A stretch of 64,000 nucleotides of DNA from a bacterium (GTDB lineage: Bacteria; Myxococcota_A; UBA9160; UBA4427), in the NCBI GenBank assembly GCA_024742285.1, contig JANSYR010000003.1, forward strand, positions 124,001 through 188,000. Direction: 5' to 3'. A program made the position numbers and the translations under genes. The notes beneath the pieces are model-generated. The model was not told where the DNA came from and made no database searches. It saw only the letters and a list, made by a program, of their open reading frames with translations. This document shows positions 8,305-16,885 of the stretch, piece after piece (the first letter of the stretch is position 1; each line of letters starts with the position of its first letter).

Positions 8305-8673
8305 TCAGCGGGCCTCCAGGTATTCGACCAATGCGCGCGCATTGTTGAGGTCGCGTTCCCGGGAGCCGAAGACGATCGAGTTCCGCCCCGGGACGAGCTC
8401 GGCGCGTAGGGCGTCGACCGCCTCCGGCCGGGCGTCGAGCTCCGCGAAGTAGCGCTCCCGGAAGCGCTCCCACTTCTCGGGATCGTGCTGGTACCACTTT
8501 CGAAGTGCATCCGAGGGGGCCGCGTCCTTCGCCCAGTAGTCGATCCGGGCCTTCTCCCGGGAGAGGCCGCGGGGCCAGAGCCGGTCGATCAGGATCCGCT
8601 TTCCATCGTCGTCGGACGCCGGCTCGTAGACGCGCTTCGTCACCAGCTCGATTCGCTTCGAGCGCGCGGTCAT
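8305..8673 (-). CDS. DUF488 family (YeaO-like) protein
   Basis: A 122-residue protein with the DUF488/YeaO landmarks [29 protein letters not shown]-type core, the W-x-x-F-R-x-R-Y block and an SRERDLNNA segment near the C-terminus. Members are small cytoplasmic proteins of unknown biochemical function, sometimes linked to stress. The ATG at 8673 overlaps the TGA of the upstream GFA-family gene (ATGA junction), so the two are translationally coupled. Confidence 0.85.
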   Translation of the reverse strand: MTARSKRIELVTKRVYEPASDDDGKRILIDRLWPRGLSREKARIDYWAKDAAPSDALRKWYQHDPEKWERFRERYFAELDARPEAVDALRAELVPGRNSIVFGSRERDLNNARALVEYLEAR

Positions 8674-9125
8674 CGTCGCTCTCCTCGACCCGTTGGCGAG
8701 GATCCGTCTTCGCTGCGCCGAGGGACGCCGCGCGGGAAGGTCGGGAGCCGGGTCACCAGCGCGTACCAGGGGGCCGACTCCTCGGTCCAGATGTGGACGA
8801 GCGGTCGGGCCCCGGGGTCTCCGTCCAGGCTGCCGACCCGCAGAATCAGCTCGTCCTGGTCGTCCCAGGCGGCGAAGAGCTTCGCGCCGCAATGGCCGCA
8901 GAAGTGGCGCTTCTTGCCGGGCGACGATTCCCAGGCGCGCAGGGAGGCTTCGCCGCGCTGCCACCGGACGGCGTCGCGCGGGAGGCGCGCCGTCGTCGCG
9001 AACGCACCGCCCTCCGCCTTCTGGCACGTGCGACAATGGCAGAAGCCGATCGGGCCGAGGGGCCCCTCGATCGTGTAGCGGACGGCGCCGCAGAGGCAGC
9101 CGCCTTCGAGGCGTTCGCTGGACAT
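8670..9125 (-). CDS. GFA / CENP-V family zinc protein
   Basis: A 151-residue protein with the GFA fold zinc-binding cysteines: [10 protein letters not shown] (Cys10, Cys12), CHCRTC (Cys29, Cys31, Cys34) and [10 protein letters not shown] (Cys76, Cys79). The family includes glutathione-dependent formaldehyde-activating enzyme (Gfa) and many uncharacterised relatives, so I would not claim formaldehyde as the substrate. It is the first gene of a two-gene unit with the DUF488 gene. Confidence 0.87.
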   Translation of the reverse strand: MSSERLEGGCLCGAVRYTIEGPLGPIGFCHCRTCQKAEGGAFATTARLPRDAVRWQRGEASLRAWESSPGKKRHFCGHCGAKLFAAWDDQDELILRVGSLDGDPGARPLVHIWTEESAPWYALVTRLPTFPRGVPRRSEDGSSPTGRGERR

Positions 9126-9216
9126 GACGGTCCCCGGGCGTGCGCCGCCAGCCTAGCAAGCCTGTCCCCTGGATCGCGTATCCTGTCGGCAGAGAAATGG
9201 TTCGGGAGCGCGGACG

Positions 9217-9567
9217 ATGAAGCGGGACGTCGAAACGCCGAAGGCCTACCTCGACCAGCTCGAGGGCGACCAGCTGGCCCTCGTGAAGGCGCTGCGAAAG
9301 GCGATCCGCCGGGCGATGCCCCGCTTCGACGAAGGGCTTCGCTACGGGATGCTCGACTATCCCGGGCTGGCGAACGTCGCGGCGCAGAAGCGGTACGTCG
9401 CGCTCTACGTCGCGCCGGAGATCCTGAAGAAGCACCGGGCGGCGTTCGCGGGCGTCGATGCCGGCAAGAGCTGCCTGCGTTTCACGAAGCCGGAGCAGGC
9501 CGACCCCGCGGCCCTCGACGCCCTCCTCGAGGAAGTCTGGGCCTGGCGCCGAGCGAAGGACGACTGA
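9217..9567 (+). CDS. DUF1801 (YdhG-like) domain protein
   Basis: A 116-residue protein matching the DUF1801/YdhG family: an N-terminal helical segment with VKALRKAIRRAMP, then E-G-L-R-Y-G-M-L-D-Y, and a C-terminal KSCLRFTKPEQAD block. The fold resembles iron chaperone frataxin-like or SCP2-like small domains; the function is not established. It ends one base before the stop of the convergent methyltransferase gene, leaving no room for a terminator between them. Confidence 0.82.
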   Translation: MKRDVETPKAYLDQLEGDQLALVKALRKAIRRAMPRFDEGLRYGMLDYPGLANVAAQKRYVALYVAPEILKKHRAAFAGVDAGKSCLRFTKPEQADPAALDALLEEVWAWRRAKDD

Positions 9568-10182
9568 TCAGGGTCGCAGCCGCGATTGGCGCAGGATCCA
9601 GGGCTGGGAACGTACCTCGTCGTAGTCGCCGTCGTGGATCTCGAAGCCGGCCCGCGCGAGTCGTTCGTCGAAATCGTCCTCGCTCCAGTAGTGGAACCAA
9701 CGGGGCTCGCCGTAGCGTGCGTCCTCCCACTCGTCGCCGGTGCCACCCTTGACCGACGTATGCAGCCAGCCGCCCGGCCGCAGGATCCGGGCGATCTCGG
9801 CGAGGGCAAGGTCGACCTCGTCGGGCCAGAGGTGGAGCAGCGAGGCATTCACCCAGGCGCCCCCGAAGGCATCGTCGACGAAGGGAAGCCAGCGGAGGTC
9901 GCCCTGAACCCGCGGACCTTCGAAGTCCGCGAGTCCCGCGCGGAGCATGCCCAGCGAGAAGTCCATCGACACGGTCTCGACGCCGAGCCCTCGAAGCGCG
10001 ATCGAGTCCCGCCCGGGGCCGCAACCGAGATCCGCGACCCGAGCCCCGCGCCCGACCCGACGGACGAGCGCTTCGGTCCAGGGCTCGCTGAAGGTCGGAT
10101 CGCTCGCCTTCGCGCGAAAGGCCTCGGCGATCCGGTCGTAGGTGGCGCGGTTGCGCCTCGCGGTGTCGTCGTCGGTGGTCAG
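9568..10182 (-). CDS. SAM-dependent methyltransferase (class I), CTG start
   Basis: A 204-residue class I methyltransferase. Motif I is VADLGCGPGRDS (about residues 49-60), followed by an acidic motif II region (SMDFSLGML), the post-II stretch GDLRWLPFVDDAFGGAWVN and RILRPGGWL. The substrate is unknown. In frame there is no ATG, GTG or TTG before motif I: the first standard start (GTG at 9972) would delete the SAM-binding site. The best candidate is CTG at 10182, which overlaps the TGA stop of the upstream MAPEG gene in a CTGA junction. No clear ribosome-binding site is seen, so coupling to the upstream gene is likely. Confidence 0.75.
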   Translation of the reverse strand: MTTDDDTARRNRATYDRIAEAFRAKASDPTFSEPWTEALVRRVGRGARVADLGCGPGRDSIALRGLGVETVSMDFSLGMLRAGLADFEGPRVQGDLRWLPFVDDAFGGAWVNASLLHLWPDEVDLALAEIARILRPGGWLHTSVKGGTGDEWEDARYGEPRWFHYWSEDDFDERLARAGFEIHDGDYDEVRSQPWILRQSRLRP

Positions 10183-10580
10183 AACGTCGTGATCGCCCAG
10201 ATCGAGGCGACGATGGTGGTGATCGCGGTGCCCCCGGCACCGATCGTCCTGAGGACGTTGTTCGATCCATCTCCCTTCATGCCGAAGGCATGGCAGGCGC
10301 GGAAGACGACGACGGCGACGCCGAGACCGTGGATCACGTTGCCGGGCGTGCGGTTCATCTCGAGCAGCGCCATCAGGATCAGGAGCAGCGGCACCGTCTC
10401 GACGAAATTCGCGTGCCGTCGCATGGCGACCCGAAGATCCGTTCGTCCGCCGTCGCCGAGGGCGACGCCGTTCTCGCCCCCGCGCAGCCGACCGGCTGCG
10501 GCCGAGATCACGAACGCCATCAGGCCGAGGAATCCCGCATAGAGCGCGGTGATGGTGGGCATCGCGACGAGCTCGGGCAT
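10179..10580 (-). CDS. MAPEG family membrane protein
   Basis: A 133-residue protein with four membrane helices and the MAPEG hallmark R-R-H-A-N-F-V-E-T-V-P-L-L-L-I-L (about 53-69), followed by R-A-C-H-A-F-G-M in helix 3. MAPEG proteins are membrane-associated glutathione or eicosanoid-type transferases, trimeric in the known cases; bacterial members are mostly uncharacterised. A GGAGG sequence lies about a dozen bases before the ATG. Its stop overlaps the CTG start of the methyltransferase gene. Confidence 0.85.
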   Translation of the reverse strand: MPELVAMPTITALYAGFLGLMAFVISAAAGRLRGGENGVALGDGGRTDLRVAMRRHANFVETVPLLLILMALLEMNRTPGNVIHGLGVAVVVFRACHAFGMKGDGSNNVLRTIGAGGTAITTIVASIWAITTF

Positions 10581-11086
10581 GGCATCAGCCTCCAGTCCTT
10601 CGATGAACGAGAGCGTAGCGGTTGGTCAAGCCTCGCGAATGCCAGGCCGTTTCGCGTCTTCGTCGCGGACGGAGCGCCGGGGTGCGCGCATGCACGCGTT
10701 GACATTCGAGCCCGGTCGCGACAGAATGCCGCCCGAAGACGCTGAAGAGAGGAGGCATGGATGCCGACCCACACCGTTCCGAGCATCGCCCTTGTGCCCC
10801 CGCGCCGCCTTCGGATCCCCGAATAGCGACCGGCCCAGAATCGAACGCTCTCGAGTGAAGTGAGCTCCGTGCTGCGATGAAGTAGCCGGGTCTCCTTCGC
10901 CGCAGCCGTCGTGCTCGCACGACGTGCAGCGTCCGGTCCTCATCTTCGATCCGCGCGGCGCACGCCCAAGCCCTTTCCCCCTGCTTGGAACCCGCTTTCG
11001 CGTGACGGCGCGGAGGCCTTGCGCGCAGGCGTACCTCCACGCCTGGCGATCGACGTGCGACGCGCACGTTGAGAGACGAGGATCTC
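10581..11086. other. Intergenic region, no gene recognised
   Basis: About 500 bases between the divergent MAPEG and RNHCP genes. Open frames exist on both strands but their translations are Arg/Ser-rich and family-less, as expected of shadow frames in GC-rich DNA. I saw no tRNA-like or terminator-like structure. Promoters for both flanking genes should lie here. Confidence 0.5.
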
Positions 11087-11479
11087 GTGAGTCGACGAAA
11101 CCGTCGCGGACGCCGCGATGTTTCTACGGACTTCTTCTGCAAGCGTTGCCGCCTTTCGATGTCGGGCAGCGCACCTGGAACCGATCATCGAAACCACTGT
11201 TCTCAGTGCCTCTGGAGTCGTCACGTCGACGAACGTCCCGGAGACCGGAGATCGGACTGCCGCGGCGGAATGGAGCCGATCGCGATCTGGGTCCGGCCGG
11301 ACGGGGAGTGGGCGATCGTGCACCGATGTGCGACGTGTCACGTCGTCCGTGTGAATCGGATCGCCGGGGACGACAACGAGCACGCATTGGCTTCGCTCGC
11401 CGCTCGTCCGATCGCGCTCCCCCCGTTTCCGCTCGATCGGCGCCCCGTCCCTGTGCGATTTCGCGAGGAGGAGGACTAG
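11087..11479 (+). CDS. RNHCP domain zinc-binding protein
   Basis: A 130-residue Cys/His-rich protein of the RNHCP family, named for its R-N-H-C-P motif. Here the motif reads HRNHCSQCLWSRHVD (Cys38, Cys41), with Ser in place of the Pro. Further pairs are FFCKRC (Cys18, Cys21), Cys58, and HRCATC (Cys81, Cys84), and the family's GDR, GEWAIVHRC and NRIAGDDN blocks are all present. The function is unknown; the residues suggest zinc binding. I chose GTG at 11087 because GAGGA lies just upstream; a TTG at 11069 is the alternative. The 3' end overlaps the convergent MmcQ/YjbR gene by 4 bases. Confidence 0.85.
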   Translation: MSRRNRRGRRDVSTDFFCKRCRLSMSGSAPGTDHRNHCSQCLWSRHVDERPGDRRSDCRGGMEPIAIWVRPDGEWAIVHRCATCHVVRVNRIAGDDNEHALASLAARPIALPPFPLDRRPVPVRFREEED

Positions 11480-11811
11480 TCGTCCAGCTCGGCGATCTGC
11501 TTCTGCGAAGCGTCGGCGCGCCACGCGGCCTCGAAGATCGCCCGCGCCTGGCTCTTCTCGAGCTTCGACGTCCGCGCGAGGACCCAGGGGTACCCCTCGT
11601 AGTGGTCCGTGATGTAGAAGACCTTCGGGTCCATCTCGATCAGCGCTTCCTGCTCGTCGAGGCTCGCGACCTTCATCACGAGCGCCGGCTCCTTCTGATG
11701 GACCCGGACGAGGAGCTTCTTGCGGACCTTGAAAGCCGGCGTGCCGTAGGAGGAGCCCTCCTCCACGCCCGGATACGAGAGGAAGAGCTCGCGCAGCTTC
11801 TCGAAGGTCAA
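11476..11811 (-). CDS. MmcQ/YjbR family DNA-binding-like protein
   Basis: A 111-residue MmcQ/YjbR family protein: an N-terminal LRELFLSYPGVEEGSSYGTPAF segment, RKKLLVRVH, and a C-terminal HYEGYPWVLARTSKL block. The fold is CyaY-like and the role unknown. The TTG start at 11811 overlaps the TGA of the diacylglycerol kinase gene in a TTGA junction. The frame stays open upstream, but that part lies inside the kinase gene and shows no family similarity. Confidence 0.8.
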   Translation of the reverse strand: MTFEKLRELFLSYPGVEEGSSYGTPAFKVRKKLLVRVHQKEPALVMKVASLDEQEALIEMDPKVFYITDHYEGYPWVLARTSKLEKSQARAIFEAAWRADASQKQIAELDD

Positions 11812-12197
11812 CGCGGTCCTTCCGAGGCGCTCGCGAAGAGCGCGAGCACGCGATGGCCGAAGACGAGGGCCGCAATCACGACCGCAGCGATGGCCGCGAT
11901 CAGCACGGCGCCCGCGGCGACGTCCTTCGCGCGCCCGATCTCCTCGTTGTGGTCCGGCGAGACCGCGTCGCCGATCGCTTCGATCGCGGTGTTGACCGCT
12001 TCGAGAGAGAGGACCGCGGCCATCGTCAGAACGAGGATCATCCACTCGATCCGCGGCAGATCGAGGGCGAGACCGCCGGCGATGACGAGGATCGCGCTCG
12101 CCAGGTGGAAGCGCGCGTTCGGCTCGGTTCGGAGCATCGAACCGAGCCCGCGGAAGGCGTTTCCGAAGGTGCGAGCGGACGGGATGAGTCTCGCCAT
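11808..12197 (-). CDS. dgkA: Diacylglycerol/undecaprenol kinase family protein
   Basis: A 129-residue, three-helix membrane kinase of the DgkA family. The signature E-A-V-N-T-A-I-E-A-I-G-D (about 66-77) carries the metal- and ATP-binding acidic residues, followed by the conserved GRAKDVAAGAVL segment. DgkA phosphorylates diacylglycerol with ATP to recycle lipid head groups; close relatives act on undecaprenol, and the sequence alone does not decide between them. It has an N-terminal amphipathic stretch and typical length. The downstream MmcQ/YjbR gene is coupled by a TTGA overlap. Confidence 0.85.
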   Translation of the reverse strand: MARLIPSARTFGNAFRGLGSMLRTEPNARFHLASAILVIAGGLALDLPRIEWMILVLTMAAVLSLEAVNTAIEAIGDAVSPDHNEEIGRAKDVAAGAVLIAAIAAVVIAALVFGHRVLALFASASEGPR

Positions 12198-12239
12198 TCG
12201 AAGAGCGTAGCGGGTCCGCGATCACGACCCACGCGGGGA

Positions 12240-13340
12240 TCAGGGGGTCGGCGGGGCCGGGTCGATCGTCGGTGGGAAGAGCGCGTTGCTCTTCGCCTCG
12301 ATCACGTCGCCTTCGCCGCGGACGAGGATGAGCGCGGCGATGTCCCACTCCTCCGTGAGGGCGAGGCCGTCCTCCTCGCCGATCACCATGAGCGCGGTCG
12401 CCCAGGCATCGGCCTCCGCCGCGGAGGTGGCGATCACCGTCGTCGCCGCGGGTCCGTTCTCGACGGGGCGCCCGGTCCGCGGATCGATCGTGTGGGAGAT
12501 GCGGCGCCCGTCTTCGCGATAGAAGATCCGGTAGTCGCCGGAGCTGGCCATGCCCTGATTCGAGAGCTCGACGATCGACTGGATCGCTCTGCCTTCGTCG
12601 AGCGGCTTTTCGATCGCCAGCCGCCAGGGCCCCCCACCCGGCCGCTCACCGGCGGCATAGACCTCGCCCCCGATCTCGACCATGAAGTCTTCGCGACCGA
12701 GGTCGAGGAGGCCGTCGGCGACGAAATCGACTCCATAGCCCTTGGCGATCGACGAGAGGTCGATCTCGAGGGCGGGGTCGGCCTTCCGGAGGAAGCCTCG
12801 CCCGCCGACGGTGCCGCGCCCGACCCTGAGGAGCCGCGCGCCCATGTGGCCGAGGGCTTCGTGGATCTCTTCTTCGGTCGGCGGCTGGCCGACGCGCGCG
12901 CCCTGACCGAAGCCCCAGAGCGCGACGAGCGGACCAACGGAGATGTCGTAGGCACCGCCCGTCCATTTGCCGAGCTCGACGGCGAACGCGACGAGGCTTG
13001 CGGTCTCGTAGGCGACCGGGAAGGGGTCGGTCGAAGCGTGGGCGTTGAAGCGCGAGACCTCGGAGTCCGGATTCCAGTTCGACATCCATCCGTCGATCCG
13101 GGCCAGTCGCTCCTCGGCCATCGCCGCGACGTCCCGCTTGATCCGCCCGCCGAGTCCCTCGCCGGCGACCCGGATCTGGTAGGTCGTTCCCATCGTCTCT
13201 CCCGTCACGACGATCACGTCCGGGGCGGCGGGATCGTCGGCGAACCAGAGTCGGTGGACGGAGAGTGCACCGAGCAGCACGAAGGCGATCGCGATCATAC
13301 GAAGCGTATGCGCGTCGAGGACGAGTCGCGGAGGAGGCAT
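12240..13340 (-). CDS. apbE: FAD:protein FMN transferase (ApbE) of the nqr operon
   Basis: A 366-residue ApbE with an N-terminal membrane anchor (about 14-31). Family blocks: TGETMGTTYQIRV, YDISVGPLVALWGFG, DLSSIAKGYGVDFVADGL, SHTIDPRTGRPV and ADAWATALMVIG. It should attach FMN to Thr227 of NqrC and Thr234 of NqrB, encoded just upstream in the same orientation, as established for Na+-NQR maturation. I chose ATG at 13340; the frame continues upstream but through a terminator-like hairpin. The hairpin between nqrF and this gene suggests it is transcribed at lower level or by read-through. Confidence 0.9.
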   Translation of the reverse strand: MPPPRLVLDAHTLRMIAIAFVLLGALSVHRLWFADDPAAPDVIVVTGETMGTTYQIRVAGEGLGGRIKRDVAAMAEERLARIDGWMSNWNPDSEVSRFNAHASTDPFPVAYETASLVAFAVELGKWTGGAYDISVGPLVALWGFGQGARVGQPPTEEEIHEALGHMGARLLRVGRGTVGGRGFLRKADPALEIDLSSIAKGYGVDFVADGLLDLGREDFMVEIGGEVYAAGERPGGGPWRLAIEKPLDEGRAIQSIVELSNQGMASSGDYRIFYREDGRRISHTIDPRTGRPVENGPAATTVIATSAAEADAWATALMVIGEEDGLALTEEWDIAALILVRGEGDVIEAKSNALFPPTIDPAPPTP

Positions 13341-13375
13341 GGGTGGAGTCTCGCTCGGGGTGCCCGGAAGAGAAA

Positions 13376-13404
13376 GGGCGGATCCGATCGAATCGGATCC
13401 GCCC
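13376..13404 (-). terminator. Terminator-like hairpin between nqrF and apbE
   Basis: A perfect 13-base stem (GGGCGGATCCGAT at 13376-13388, complement at 13392-13404) with a 3-base loop. In the direction of the nqr operon (minus strand) it is followed by TTTCTCTT, a weak U-tract. It lies 65 bases after the nqrF stop and 36 before the apbE start, so it may end or attenuate the operon. Confidence 0.65.
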
Positions 13405-13445
13405 CTTCCGGACTCCAGTGTCGTCGACGGGTCTCCGCCGATGCC

Positions 13446-13476
13446 GTGGCTAGCCACCGACGCCGTGGCTAGCCAC
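13446..13476. repeat. Duplicated 12-base palindrome at the end of nqrF
   Basis: GTGGCTAGCCAC occurs at 13446-13457 and again at 13465-13476, 19 bases apart, within a short tandem duplication. The second copy includes the last codons and TAG stop of nqrF, so the first copy looks like a duplicate of the gene's 3' end. Confidence 0.8.
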
Positions 13477-14698
13477 CAAAGTCGTCGAACATCACGTTCT
13501 CCGGCTCGACCCCGAGGTCGGTGAGCATCTTGATGACCGCATCGTTCATCATCGGCGGTCCACAGATGTAGTACTCGCAGTCCTCGGGTGCCGGGTGGTC
13601 CTTCAGGTAGTTGTCGTACAGCACCTGATGGATGAAGCCCGTGTAGCCGTCGAAGTTGTCCTCGGGCTGCGGCTCCGAGAGGGCGAGGTGCCAGACGAAG
13701 TTGTCGTTCTCCGAGGCGATCGTGTCGAAGTCTTCGATGTAGAAGGCCTCGCGCAGCGACCGGGCGCCGTACCAGAACGACACCTTGCGGTCGGTGTGGA
13801 GCCGGCGGAACTGGTCGAAGATGTGTGAGCGCATCGGCGCCATGCCCGCGCCACCGCCGATGAAGATCATCTCGTTGTCGGTCGGCTTCGCGAAGAACTC
13901 GCCGAAGGGGCCCGAGATCGTGACCTCGTCACCCGGCTTCAGGTCGAAGATGTACGAGGACATCTGGCCCGGCGGGATGCCTTCCGGTCCGCGGGGCGGG
14001 GGCGACGCGATCCGGACGTTGAGCATGATGATGCCCTCCTCCTCCGGATAGTTCGCCATCGAGTATGCACGCGTGACCGTCTCGTTCACCGTCGAGACGT
14101 AGCGCCAGACGTCGAAGTTGTCCCAGTCGCCGTGGTACTCCTCCTCGACGTCGAAATCGCGGTAGTTGACCGTGTGCGGCGGACATTCGATCTGGATGTA
14201 GCCACCGGCCCGGAAGGGGACGCTCTCGCCTGCGGGAAGCTCGAGGACGAGTTCCTTGATGAAGGTCGCGACATTGTGATTCGATCGGACCTTGCACTTC
14301 CAGCGTCGCACGCCGAAGACCTCGTCCGGGATCTCGATCTCCATGTCCTCCTTGACCTTGACCTGACAGGAGAGTCGGCAGCCCTCGCGGGCCTCGCCCC
14401 GGTTGATGTGGCCGGTCTCGGTCGGGAGGATCGAACCGCCGCCCTCGTGGACCTTGACGCGGCAGACGCCGCAGGTGCCCTGACCGCCGCAAGCGGAGGG
14501 GATGAAGATCCCGTTGTCCGCGAGCGTGTTGAGCAGCGTGCTGCCCGCCGCCGTCGTGAGCGCCTTGTCCGGATCCTCGTTGATCAGGATCTTGACGTTG
14601 CCGCTCTGGACGAGGCGGGATCGCGCAGCCATCAGGACGAGCACGAGGGCGATGACCACGCCCGTGAAGGTCGCTACGCCTGCAATTACGGTTTCCAT
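13469..14698 (-). CDS. nqrF: Na+-NQR subunit F (NADH dehydrogenase, FAD and 2Fe-2S)
   Basis: A 409-residue protein; it takes electrons from NADH at the cytoplasmic face of the sodium pump. It has an N-terminal membrane helix (about 4-26), a 2Fe-2S ferredoxin domain with Cys70, Cys76, Cys79 ([11 protein letters not shown]) and Cys111, a FAD-binding site RAYSMANYP, and an NAD-binding site [11 protein letters not shown] followed by CGPPMMN. The cluster cysteines sit at the same numbers as I recall for the Vibrio enzyme. It is the last nqr structural gene, separated from nqrE by 98 bases. Confidence 0.96.
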   Translation of the reverse strand: METVIAGVATFTGVVIALVLVLMAARSRLVQSGNVKILINEDPDKALTTAAGSTLLNTLADNGIFIPSACGGQGTCGVCRVKVHEGGGSILPTETGHINRGEAREGCRLSCQVKVKEDMEIEIPDEVFGVRRWKCKVRSNHNVATFIKELVLELPAGESVPFRAGGYIQIECPPHTVNYRDFDVEEEYHGDWDNFDVWRYVSTVNETVTRAYSMANYPEEEGIIMLNVRIASPPPRGPEGIPPGQMSSYIFDLKPGDEVTISGPFGEFFAKPTDNEMIFIGGGAGMAPMRSHIFDQFRRLHTDRKVSFWYGARSLREAFYIEDFDTIASENDNFVWHLALSEPQPEDNFDGYTGFIHQVLYDNYLKDHPAPEDCEYYICGPPMMNDAVIKMLTDLGVEPENVMFDDFGG

Positions 14699-14796
14699 CG
14701 ATTGAAGCTCCCTCGCTCCTCTGAGGGCCGGTTCGAAGCAGACCGGAGCCCTCAGCGGTCGATCGCCGTGCGATCGACAGCGCGCTCTGCGCGCGT

Positions 14797-15393
14797 CTAC
14801 AACTGAATGCCGGAAAAGGCCATGAAGCCGACGGACATGAGCCCGACGGTGATGAACGTGATGCCGAGCCCGCGAAGCGGACCGGGCACGTTGCTGTACC
14901 GCATCTTCTCGCGGATCGCGGCGAGGGCGGCGATCGCGAGGAGCCAGCCGATGCCGGAGCCCACGCCGAAGACCGTCGCTTCACCGAGCGAGTAGGCGCG
15001 CTCCTGCATGAAGAGCGATGCGCCCAGGATCGCGCAGTTCACCGCGATCAACGGCAGGAAGATGCCGAGTGCGTTGTAGAGCTCGGGCAGATAGCGGTCG
15101 AGCGTCATCTCGACGATCTGCACGGCCGCCGCGATGGTTCCGATGAAGGTCAGGAACTTCAGGAACTCGAGGCTCACGCCATCGACGATCGCCCCCTCCG
15201 CGAGCAGCAGCCCGAAGAGGAACTGGTTCAGCGGGCAGGTGATCGCGAGGACGAAGACGACCGCGAGACCGAGACCGACTGCCTGCTCGACCTTCTTGGA
15301 GACGGCTAGAAAGGAGCACATCCCCAGGAAGAAGGCCAAGGCCATGTTCTCAACGAAGATTGCCTTCGTTGCTAAGCTCAAGTAGTGCTCCAA
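14797..15393 (-). CDS. nqrE: Na+-NQR subunit E (membrane)
   Basis: A 198-residue, six-helix membrane subunit. With NqrD it holds an intramembrane iron centre; the ligand cysteines are Cys26 (FLGMCSF) and Cys120 (AVNCAILG), at the expected positions. I chose TTG at 15393, giving the family start MEHYLSL and the usual 198-residue length; this start lies inside the 3' end of nqrD, a 44-base overlap. Starting further upstream would add a stretch unlike any NqrE. Confidence 0.94.
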   Translation of the reverse strand: MEHYLSLATKAIFVENMALAFFLGMCSFLAVSKKVEQAVGLGLAVVFVLAITCPLNQFLFGLLLAEGAIVDGVSLEFLKFLTFIGTIAAAVQIVEMTLDRYLPELYNALGIFLPLIAVNCAILGASLFMQERAYSLGEATVFGVGSGIGWLLAIAALAAIREKMRYSNVPGPLRGLGITFITVGLMSVGFMAFSGIQL

Positions 15394-16024
15394 CGTGGAA
15401 CTCCTCTTCGATCTGTTCGGGCTTCCATGAGCGCACGGCCCAGATGAAGCATCCAATGAGGAAGAAAGCGGCGGGCGCCAGGACCATCAGCCCGTTCGGC
15501 ACGTACCAGCCACCCTCGTTGACGGGGTGCAGGATCGTATAGCCGTAGAACTTGCCGGTCCCGAAGAGCTCGCGGAAGAACGCGACGGCGATCAGGACGA
15601 TCGAGTAGCCGACACCGTTGGCGAAGCCGTCGATCGCCGAGAGACGGACGGTGTTCTGCATGGCGAAGGCCTCGGCGCGGCCCATCACGATGCAGTTCGT
15701 GATGATCAGGCCGACGAAGACCGAGAGCTGCTTCGCGATGTCGTAGACGAAGGCCTTGAGGACCTGGTCGGTGATGATCACGAGCGACGCGATCACCGTC
15801 AGCTGGACGATGATGCGGATCGAGCTCGGGATGTGATTGCGCATCGCCGAGATCGCGACGTTCGAGAGCGTGCAGACTGCGACCACCGCGAGGCTCATCA
15901 CCACCGCCGTCTCCATCTTGGTCGTGACGGCGAGCGCCGAGCAGATCCCCAGGACCTGGAGGGCGATCGGATTGTTGTTGAAGAGCGGGTCGATCATCGC
16001 TTCGCGCGGGCTGGTATCGGCCAT
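15350..16024 (-). CDS. nqrD: Na+-NQR subunit D (membrane)
   Basis: A 224-residue membrane subunit, homologous to NqrE with inverted topology. Iron-centre cysteines are Cys28 (LGICSALA) and Cys111 (IITNCIVMG). The ATG at 16024 has an AGGAG ribosome-binding site. The C-terminal tail after the last helix is charged ([12 protein letters not shown]) and is encoded by DNA shared with the start of nqrE. Confidence 0.94.
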   Translation of the reverse strand: MADTSPREAMIDPLFNNNPIALQVLGICSALAVTTKMETAVVMSLAVVAVCTLSNVAISAMRNHIPSSIRIIVQLTVIASLVIITDQVLKAFVYDIAKQLSVFVGLIITNCIVMGRAEAFAMQNTVRLSAIDGFANGVGYSIVLIAVAFFRELFGTGKFYGYTILHPVNEGGWYVPNGLMVLAPAAFFLIGCFIWAVRSWKPEQIEEEFHVGALLELSNEGNLR

Positions 16025-16084
16025 CTTTTCTGCTCCTGAGTGGGTACGCCCTGGAGGCGTTTCGGAAGGGCTGTGCGGCAAGCT

Positions 16085-16103
16085 CGCCGAGCGCCCGCAG
16101 GCG
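16085..16103. repeat. Dispersed 19-base repeat, copy A
   Basis: CGCCGAGCGCCCGCAGGCG, identical to copies at 22602-22620, 54937-54955 and 54967-54985. It lies 5 bases downstream of the nqrC stop codon. The inner CGCC-CGCA-GGCG can form a small hairpin. Confidence 0.8.
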
Positions 16104-16108
16104 AAGGT

Positions 16109-16885
16109 CTAGCCGGCGGACTCGCGGTACTTGTCGAGGTAGGGGCCGAAGCCGTCGTCACCGAGCCAGAAGCGCACGAGGTTCGTCACGCCGCGACTGG
16201 TGATGGTCGCGCCGGAGAGGCCGTCGACCTGGTAGGGGTCGTTTTCGACGGATCCCGCGATTCCCTTCTTGACGGTGATCGCCGGCTTTCCGCGGTCGTC
16301 GAAGGCGAGGCGGCCGGGCCAGAGCGCCTTCCAGCGCGGGTTGTCGACTTCGCCGCCGAGGCCCGGCGTCTCGCCGTGATCGTAGAAGGTGATGCCGCGA
16401 ATCGTGCGTGCGTCGGGCTCGAGGGCCAGGTAGCCGTAGAGGAAGCCCCAGAGGCCGTAGCCCTCGATCGGCAGGATCAGGCCCTTGAGCTCGCCATCTT
16501 GGACGATGTCGAAGACGACGACCTCGTTCGGGAGGCGCAGGATCTTCGACGCGTTCTCGGGCGCGACGAAGCTGGTTCCGTCGCCCTTCGTCGCCTTGCG
16601 CTGGTCGTAGCTCGCCACGTCGACGCTCGGCGCCGGGGCGCCCGTCTTCAGGTCGATCGCCTTGGGCTGGATCGACTCGGTGTAGAGGGCGTTCACCTCG
16701 TCGGCCGAGAGGCCGGCGTCCGCGTCCATCAGCCCCGCCACGGTCAGGACCTTCTTCTGGACGTCGAGGCGCTTGTTGGCTTCCTGGAGGTCCTTGAGTC
16801 CGACCGCGGAGCCCGCGACGAAGAGCGAGGCGACGAGGCACACGGCGGCCGCGAAGCCGATGATGTAGCCGGTACTATGCTGCAT
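16109..16885 (-). CDS. nqrC: Na+-NQR subunit C (covalent FMN, periplasmic)
   Basis: A 258-residue protein with an N-terminal membrane anchor (about 7-28) and a periplasmic FMN-binding domain. The C-terminal [10 protein letters not shown] contains the flavinylation motif, with Thr227 the FMN attachment site; [15 protein letters not shown] is the conserved flavin-pocket block. ApbE carries out the attachment. Its start overlaps the end of nqrB by 11 bases. The 3' end abuts a dispersed 19-base repeat also found in two other places in the window. Confidence 0.96.
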   Translation of the reverse strand: MQHSTGYIIGFAAAVCLVASLFVAGSAVGLKDLQEANKRLDVQKKVLTVAGLMDADAGLSADEVNALYTESIQPKAIDLKTGAPAPSVDVASYDQRKATKGDGTSFVAPENASKILRLPNEVVVFDIVQDGELKGLILPIEGYGLWGFLYGYLALEPDARTIRGITFYDHGETPGLGGEVDNPRWKALWPGRLAFDDRGKPAITVKKGIAGSVENDPYQVDGLSGATITSRGVTNLVRFWLGDDGFGPYLDKYRESAG

